This document shows, one piece after another, positions 56,757 to 64,000 of a stretch of 64,000 bases of DNA (positions within the stretch are counted from its first letter, which is position 1; each line of letters starts with the position of its first letter). The notes below the pieces were generated by a model. The model did not search any database. It saw only the letters and a program-made list of their open reading frames with translations, and was not told the DNA's origin. The stretch is from positions 284,770 to 348,769 of the forward strand of contig WFMF01000076.1 in the NCBI GenBank assembly GCA_011033025.1. The letters are read 5' to 3'. This DNA is from Beroe forskalii. Taxonomy: Eukaryota > Ctenophora > Nuda > Beroida > Beroidae. The translations under genes were made by a program, and so were the position numbers.

Positions 56757-59700
56757 TCACCGGTCGACGTGTCCAGCGAACACAGAAGTAGACCGGCTGG
56801 CTTGTGGAGACATCACCTTGAACTGGTAGTCTGTCTCCTCGAAGGGATCGTATTCGCTGGTTCTGCTGCTGCACCGTCCGCAGATCAGAGTGGAGATGAG
56901 GGACCGGGTCCGGGAACGCGTCCTGAAGATCTGAGGGGGTGGAGGAATGATAAGTTGCTGGTGGGAGTCCAAAAACTTGGCCAAATATGTGACTTTGAGT
57001 TTGCTAATTGATTGGAATTCACTGTCTAGCCGAGGGATTGGAGCTTGAATCGAATTCACTGTCAAGTCATTAACATTAAGGACTATACCTGGTTTTCGTT
57101 GGAGAAGTCGGGGAAGTTGATGATTATCTTGTGTCGCACCGTCTGACCGATGTGCTCTGCTGAGGACACTTCCCGGGCATCAGTTGCTCTGAAGGAAGGA
57201 AACCAGGTCAAATTTACTACTCCGGGAAATGTTAATGAGGATAGAGGTATTGTGGTAACAGGAAAACGCAAGGAAATCCCTTTAGCTAAACAAGAAAAAC
57301 ACAAGGAAATCCCTTGAGATAAACAAGGAAAACTATTGAGATAAAAATCACAAGGAAATTCCTTGAAGCTCACCTCATAAACTCGATGAGAACGAGACCG
57401 GAGACAGCCCTGTGGAAGCTGTTGCTCTCAGTAGACTGGTGTTTTCTGGTGTCAGCAATGGCACACTGCCTCCAAAGGTAGAGACGCGAGGAGAGACTCG
57501 GTAAAAAGTCATCCGGAACCAAGTCCTGGGGAGGTAAGACAAGTTGGTGAGACATGCTAGTGAGACATGTTAGTGTGACATGATAGTGAGACATGTTGGT
57601 GAGACATGTTAGTGAAAAATGCTAATGGGACATTTTGGTGAGACATGTTAGAGGAGTGAGACATGTTAGGGAGACATTTTGGCGAGACATGTTAGTGAGA
57701 CATGCTATGTTAGTGAAGATGCTAGTGAGCAATGTTAGCAAGAGACATGTTAGAATGGTAGCATGTGTTGGAGAAGTGAGAAATGTTAGTGAAGTGAAAA
57801 GTGAAACATGTTATCTGAATCGTTGATAACAACAAAACCAAAACTCTTCAATCAAGTTCGATGATAAAATGTCATATTTAATTCGAAAACTGATTCAATC
57901 TCAAGTTCACCTTCTTGCTGCTTTGGATGGAAATCTGAATGGCGAGCTCTGAGGAAGGCTGGAAGATGAAGTGGAAGGCCCCCATCCTGTCAATGAGCCA
58001 TGAGGGGTAGGGAGGGACTGAGAAAAGGTCGGTTCGGAAGCACCGAGCGTACTTCATGGATCTTAGAAACTCGTCTGATGCATCCTGGGGATAGTAATTG
58101 TAAGAAAAATCTGGGGATGAGGGGTAGATGAAGTTTCTTTCTGTTTCATATTCTATCCGACCAAAATGGCACAATCGGTGTATCCTTTGCACAAAAATAA
58201 CCGCATGGGTTTATCTAACTTACTATGACATACAACCTGAACCAATACTATCTAGGTTAACAAAGGTAGGAACTCACAGAGAATCTTTCCAGGTCATCTG
58301 GTGTAACATCGTGCAGGATATTGGTGTACGGGAAGGACACATCCACAATGTACGGGACAGTGAAGGGTTGTCTGACGGCCAGAGGTCGGTGTTTGGGGTA
58401 GTAACCCGTGTCAATGCGAATAGAACTGAAGCGTTTGAGGGCCAGGAGGAAGTCCAGGAAGATGATGTGGTAGTCTTGCGTGTGGTACTTTCGGTTACAC
58501 ACGTACACCTGATATAAGAACATAGTGAAATGGTAGCGTGTGGTTACACGCCTACACCTGAGCAGGAAAGCAGATGTTGATTAGAATTATGTATGTAGGA
58601 AGAATTTAGTCTAAGAGAACCCTATTGTGAATAGGGTGCTTTTCATCAATATCAATTGATCACAATAGTGAAAACAACTTATTCAGATAAAAGAAGGATA
58701 CCATAAATGGGGAAAGTGCACTTACAGCGAGTGCTTCCACGTATCTGAGGATGCCAAAGTGGACTTTGTTCAGGAAGACCTTGAGACACCAGAACTTGCA
58801 GACTCTGATGAAGGAAACGCAGAACTGTGACTGAGTTGCGAAGAAGTCGTGGTAACACTCCGCTAGCGAGGAACTGAAATGTGTGGTATGTGTTGTCGGC
58901 TGACTTCGAAATATGAAAGAAATGCGACTGAAATTCAGTTCCGAAGCTCTGAAGTTCTGAATTACGTTGACCATTTACGTTTTCATCTAAAGTTTCATCT
59001 AGAATCTTCTCCTAAACTCCTTAACATTTTACACTCAGCAAGAAGATCACACATGAATCTTACCTGTATCTTCTGGCTAGGTTCTGAACCACGTACAATC
59101 TGTCCGTAGGATCGCTCATAGACGCTGTCTGCTCCTCGATGTGACGAACCACGTTGCTGCACTGAAACAGGGATGAAAACGTCAATATTTGGCGTTTTAT
59201 TGCTGAAAATTGCAGCGACAAAAAGTCAATGAAGCAAACTTCTGTTGTCGATTTAATAGGATCGCACTTTTTACTTTTAGTGAGTCCGCTTTTTTCGTAC
59301 ATTGACTTTGAAGACAACATTAGAGCGAACTTTTCAAGCGACAACTTTTTAGTGATTTCACCTGGCTCTTGATGAGTTCTCTCAGCAGGTTCTCTGAGAC
59401 CCTCCTATAAGGCTGTTCATCCTCAACAGCTGAGTCGGCACTGCTGCTCTGTTCGTATGTTGGCACTTGCTCCTGTGCCACTTTGGGAGCAGCAATGTTG
59501 TCTGTTTCAGCGTCATTGCTTGTTGACATGTTATGACTACTGCTCGTCGATTCGTTGACACTTTTCAACGTGTTGTTGTTATGGTTGCTACGTATCGTGT
59601 CATGGTTGCTATACATGGGACTGTTGCCCCTCCGTAACGAGTTGTTGTTGCTATGCGACACCTCGTTGCTAAGGGTCACGTTCTTGTAACAATGCGACGC

Positions 59701-62307
59701 AAGGTTGCTACTGGTGTTATTGTTGCTGCTGGTGTTGCTGTTGCCTCCCTCCTCCTCACCCATCCTATCATCATCCTCCTCTATTAGCTGTATGTCAGAC
59801 ATGTCTAGTTCGTATCCAGGAGGAGGGTCGGGAGTCTCGCTCCCTCGCTCCTCTACTGATGTCTCCTTGTCGAATATCATCTCACTTCCACCGGACATCA
59901 CCTCGTCATCTGGGAGAGGAAACAATCATCAGCTCAGAAATTATCAGGCGAGTGTGAGCGAGGGAAGAAATGGCAGGAAACAAAAAAATTGATTTCGTAT
60001 TCTACTGTTTTTGATTGTTCATAGAAAAGAAAGGCTAGACTTCAGTAGTACTAGTAGTACTTCAATTCACATAGCGACCCGTCGATTATATCATACCGAT
60101 TCCTTCAGCCAACTCAAAACTAAAAGTAGAAAATAGAACATACCACGCTTCTTCTGAGCCATCCGTAGCACATCAGCAACGAACTGGTCGACATTGTTCA
60201 CCGTCAACTCGAATTCGTCACTCGGAGGATCAGGCGAGGGAGAGAATTCCTCCCTGACTAGTTCAGGGGGTCTGGAGGGTACACTGGGTTTCCGGATACT
60301 TCTCTGAAAACAGAAAATGTTTTATTTTTAAACACAAACTTAATAGTGAATGAACTCTATAAAATCTATGGAAGCCTGTAAAATTGGCAGTCCTGATGCA
60401 ACAAATATTTTAAATAATCTTCGCAGTTCGTTTGCAAGCCATAACAACCAATACCCAGTAAGGATGTTTATCGATTGGAATGTTCCAGCTCTTGCAAGAC
60501 CTCACGTGAAGCAAAAGAATTCGTACAAATAACATTCTGTGATGCCGTACACCGCCACATTCTAATTATTTACGGCATACAAAATACTTGAATACTAGAG
60601 AACCATATTATGTAAACTTTAAACAAAGGAAACACTAAAGTATCACCTAACAAGTACTCCACTCATACCATCTATATAGCCATCTTCACAGTCCTGTTCA
60701 TCAAAATTTCGGGACGTAATATGGTCAAATTGGCATTAAAAAGCGACGAAAATTATTGAAGAATGCCCAAGACCAATGGCTATTACCTGTCGCTCCATCT
60801 AACCAACTTTCAAAATTTTCCAACTTTCGGAAAGTAACACGATCATATTGGCAGAAAAAAGCCCTTGAAGAAAGCCCAAGACCATCAGAATTTACAAAAG
60901 TTTTCTGACACTACCAATGATTATTACCTGTCGCTCCACGACCCCAATAAGTCCGTTATCATCTAGCTCCAGCCACAAGTCCTGTTCGCTCTGCTGGTAC
61001 TGACACCGCTGTAAAAGGACCATGTCTCTGGCCACCAACATGTTCACTGTCACGCCTGAAAGGAGGAAAATGGTTACTTGGCATAATTCTCGCTTTTTGA
61101 ATCACAATTTTCAACAAAGTAAATTTATCTAGCAATATCACATTTTTGCAAGTTTGATAAACAAAATGCTGCCAACTTACCTTGGAATGTAAACTGGTAA
61201 CCCCCTTGGATGTCCTCAAAGTCCGATATCTCCCAAGTCAGAACAATGTCCTTTATCTCTCGTAGACATTCGGGGGAGTCGAAGTTACAGCTGAAATTTG
61301 TCTGCTTGAGTGAGGATTCAAAACAAAGGGACTGAACAAAATGATGTAAAATGATGTAAAATCAATGCAAAGTGTGTTTCTCAACACAACCCCAGATTAT
61401 TCCTCTATTAATTTTTGATAGGAAGAATAGACAAAATGGTAGTACTGTGAACTTCATCCTCGAATTCAAGGTACCAAGCAAGTAAAGAAGTAAGACAGAG
61501 TCTTTGCGGAATTTTCGATTAAGGGATCGTTCACATATTACATAATCAATTTTTGGCCGATTTCAACCCCCCCTCCCCCTCGTAATCAAGTTTACAGTAG
61601 TTGTATTTGTTAAAATAACATGTTACGTAATCATTCAGAAACCCCCCCTCCCCCTAGGTGATTACGTAATATGTGAACGATCCCTAATTCATGACATTAA
61701 TCATCATCAGCTAAATTGAGTCCGGTTAATGCTTACATTGAATAAAAGGATATTATCAGAGTTATCATGAATTAATCGAAAATTCCGCAAAGACTCTGTC
61801 TTACTTGGTACCTTGAATTCGAGGATGAAGTTCACAGTACTATCATGATGTAAAAGTTTCGGTAAAATAAAATGGCTGTGTTGAACCAGTTATAGATAAT
61901 AAGCTGGGTGATTCCTGAGTTCTGCCCTAACCTGACGTGTAGATAGAGGATAAGGTCTAACTCAAAGTCAAATGCCACGCAGTGAGGCTTACTCTTCTCG
62001 TCTAATATTGAGTACCTGAAGCAAAGGCTAATTAAAACATTAACATTTAAATAGTGAGTTATATAAACGTTCATTGGTTGTAATTCTCAGTCAATTCGCT
62101 GGTCACATATGATTTATTTAAGTTATGAATGCAACTTGAGGACGACAAAGTCGTATGTCAACTGTATCTCTGAATGGCTAGGTTTGGGTATTCCTTCTGC
62201 AGGCTGTGCACCAGTTTCCTCAAGTTCTCTGACACGTGTTCTTCTACGTATGGTTTGAGAGTCTCCGAGAGATCCTCCAACGCAGATGAGAAGTAGTTGT
62301 GATCCAT
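56757..62307 (-). CDS. Unrecognised protein of about 750 residues, 13 exons
   Basis: Minus-strand exons: first candidate from ATG 62307, then 62015-61937, 61301-61181, 61055-60928, 60303-60144, 59909-59362, 59161-59064, 58873-58726, 58508-58278, 58084-57911, 57525-57374, 57188-57089, 56930-56757. All junctions from 61301 on agree in phase. The junction between the first candidate exon (MDHNYFSSALEDLSETLKPY...) and 62015 could not be made with a GT donor. The first two-thirds are folded-looking with an acidic, Asn/Ser-rich disordered insert in exon 59909-59362 (PPPGYELDMSDIQLIEEDDD, then Asn-rich). The C-terminal part has aromatic-rich segments (CVSFIRVCKFWCLKVFLNKV, YHIIFLDFLLALKRFSS) and ends with basic RTRSRTRS and GHVDR. 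I do not recognise the family. No signal peptide or clear membrane helix. Confidence 0.72.
57535..57820. repeat. 13-bp minisatellite GTGAGACATGTTA
   Basis: About twenty imperfect copies of a 13-bp unit occupy the intron between exons 58084-57911 and 57525-57374. Non-coding. Confidence 0.85.
60690..60945. repeat. Intronic tandem duplication copying an exon end and splice donor
   Basis: TATTACCTGTCGCTCCA occurs at 60781 and again at 60923, preceded by related GCCCAAGACCA sequences. The second is the true exon end and donor (exon 61055-60928); the first is a copy about 142 bp farther into the intron. Confidence 0.65.
61442..61840. mobile_element. Foldback element with about 75-bp arms, carrying a nested MITE
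   Basis: The left arm (61442-61523, GTACTGTGAACTTCATCCTC...CGCAAAG-type sequence reversed) and the right arm (61768-61840) are near-perfect inverted repeats. Both flanks show TA (61440-61441 and 61841-61842), fitting a TA target duplication as in Tc1/mariner-derived elements. The interior holds a GGGATCGTTCACATATTAC copy. It lies in an intron of the minus-strand gene. Confidence 0.82.
61523..61684. mobile_element. MITE-like foldback, GGGATCGTTCACATATTAC family (copy 3), nested
   Basis: 162 bp with intact inverted ends. It is flanked by TAA on both sides, a possible 3-bp target duplication of the TWA type used by PIF/Harbinger elements. Shorter than copy 1 but with the same C/G-rich subterminal blocks. 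Confidence 0.8.
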
Positions 62308-62410
62308 GTCACGCGTTAGGGGTCACGCACTGCTCACGTGTTGCGTGATGTGCACGTGTCACGTGATGTACACGTGCTGTGTTGCGTGATGTGCACGTGC
62401 TGCGTTGCGC
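62308..62410 (-). promoter_or_regulatory. CACGTG-rich direct repeats upstream of the minus-strand gene
   Basis: Five CACGTG cores (62335, 62353, 62360, 62371, 62394) within 65 bases, set in direct repeats of GTTGCGTGATGTGCACGTG, lie just 5' of the ATG at 62307. Likely the promoter-proximal region; bHLH/bZIP-type factors bind such cores. Confidence 0.5.
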
Positions 62411-64000
62411 GATTTGTACCTTTTTATCTATCTGCTTATTTTCTTTGAGTGAGTCTATTAGGAATGTCTATCGAGCTCTGCTTCATTGTGTTTAGGTTGT
62501 TCCCATGGTATCTCTGTTTGAAATCGAGAGACTGATACCCCTACTGAACAACAGAGGGTGGTAAGAGAATTAAAATAGAGAGCCCCCACTACCCCTTGGC
62601 TCACCAAGCATTGACAAAGGAAGATAATTACCATCCATTACATTCAGATTAATATTTTGCATTCAGATTATGTTTTGCATCCAAATATCCAAATTCTTGT
62701 CCCGAGTTGAAAATTTATCTGATAATAATTGTCAATCCCACCCGCAACTGGCAACATATTAGTCAAACTTGAAAAAAGGATTTATGGAAAACAAATAAAA
62801 CATTAGATAAAAGGTTTAAAATTCGACAATATTCAAATAGATTAAATTATCAAAATAGGCTATACTGCAGAATATACCAATATTCTGGCACAGACAACAT
62901 AATGTGCTTTCATCGCCTCCAAAAATACAGGATACAAAACTTAAAAAGGGACACCGTACAAAAGAAATTTCATCAAAATGACTCAGCCTATGAGCTGGAA
63001 TATAACTGGATCAGGAACCGAGATGAATATGATAACGAAGCAGAACACCGAATGAAGTGAGGATGGATGATTAGTTCAGACTTGTTTTTGAGACAGTGTT
63101 AAACGCGACAGGCGTCATAACAAACTGGCAAACTGCAGTTAAAAACAACAGAGATCATTAACAAGTCGGAAACAACAATGAAAAGTGCGACAAAGCGAGA
63201 TCGTTCCGCGTTCGATACCGTGGTAGATTCTAAATAATTAGGAGAACAAGTGTTACAGCTCATATGGACACTTTCTAGATTTTACAGCTATGAAACATTC
63301 AAATTTCCATCAGCTGAGGTTTAATTAAGATGAGGTGATCCCACGAACTGTGAAGAGAATACCCAGTGTCACGTTACTGAGGGGTAAAAATAGAGTTGGA
63401 ATGAACTGGCATAATATGTGTGTGATAAGAGAATGGATACAGCGCGTAGATTGGTGCCAGATTTCAGGAAACCCTACAAGTCATCAGACTATTATTTAAC
63501 AATGGACTTGTACACGACACTGTGCTTGGAGTCAGAGAAGAGAGGATATCTTTTGTAAATTACTTTCTTTGAAACTCTGCGATATAAGATCGATTTGCTG
63601 ATGATAGAGACAGATAATGTTTAACAATGTTTCATAATGACTTCCGATTGTGTTTTGGCGAACGTTAAATTCTTCAAAGCAAAAACTGAGTGTGGTTATA
63701 GGTAGGGAGAACCTGGCGCATGTCTTATCCAAGGACTCAGAAAGTACAAAATACCACACAGAACAACAAAGTTGCAAAGAACCTGGCACCTTCCTAACAG
63801 GACTGTTTTCCATGCATTTCTTCTGTAAAAGGGAACAGGAACGAAATTAATTTTAACTGTGCTTGCTGCGTAGTGCGTCATGAGCAAAATACCATTCCTT
63901 AGGAAAACACATAAGATCGATAGTAGGTAAATATTTGCTATTAATTTACATGACGTGAATCATGACTGAATCAGATTCCAATAAGAAGCATTGGAAATCA
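62411..64000. other. Right flank, nothing recognised
   Basis: AT-rich DNA with short open frames only and no recognisable motifs or splice structure. Presumably upstream flank of the minus-strand gene. Confidence 0.4.

Overview
This is a window of animal (metazoan) nuclear DNA. The genes are split by many short GT-AG introns, and the protein families are animal-type: an SH3-PH-RhoGAP protein, an insulysin-like M16 peptidase and a smoothelin-type calponin-homology (CH) protein. There is a CR1/Jockey-like non-LTR retrotransposon and there are many foldback elements, minisatellites and one large satellite block. Nothing in the sequence fixes the phylum; a marine or freshwater invertebrate is the safest statement. 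All gene models were assembled by hand from reading frame, splice-site and phase agreement, without transcript evidence.

Layout. (1) 0.6-17.6 kb, plus strand: a multi-exon gene encoding a helical N-terminal region, an SH3 domain, a PH domain split by an intron, and a RhoGAP domain split by further introns. The intron inside the PH domain carries a nearly full CR1-like LINE (about 6.8-10.9 kb). The intron inside the RhoGAP domain carries a complete M16 metallopeptidase gene on the opposite strand (16.04-12.33 kb). (2) 17.6-22.0 kb: the tail-to-tail gap to the next gene, filled with a 31-bp array, a GC-rich repeat block and a 33-bp array. (3) 25.2-22.0 kb, minus strand: a small CH-domain gene, with a probable divergent TATA promoter region near 25.2-25.5 kb. 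(4) 25.5-34.4 kb, plus strand: two neighbouring paralogous genes of an unrecognised family (28.15-30.80 and 32.86-34.39 kb). Each has a tiny first coding exon and one large second exon, with small foldback elements between and inside them. (5) 36.3-52.2 kb, plus strand: a large gene of about 22 exons for a Pro/Gln/Ser-rich, probably nuclear protein with two SUMO-interaction-like motifs. (6) 52.2-56.7 kb: a second tail-to-tail gap, with a foldback family and a second copy of the GC-rich repeat. (7) 62.3-56.8 kb, minus strand: a gene of about 13 exons for an unrecognised protein of about 750 residues. The last 1.7 kb shows no gene.

Most worth following up: the gene-inside-a-domain arrangement in the RhoGAP gene; a 39-bp minisatellite that multiplies a 5' splice site of the peptidase gene; the novel paralogue pair with a shared C-terminal domain; the row of plus-strand transcription units that begin at splice acceptors rather than promoters; an excellent pre-miRNA-like hairpin at 27.0 kb; and the nested foldback elements at 61.4-61.8 kb. 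No single previously undescribed 'system' is proven; the paralogue pair and the shared-leader arrangement are the best candidates.
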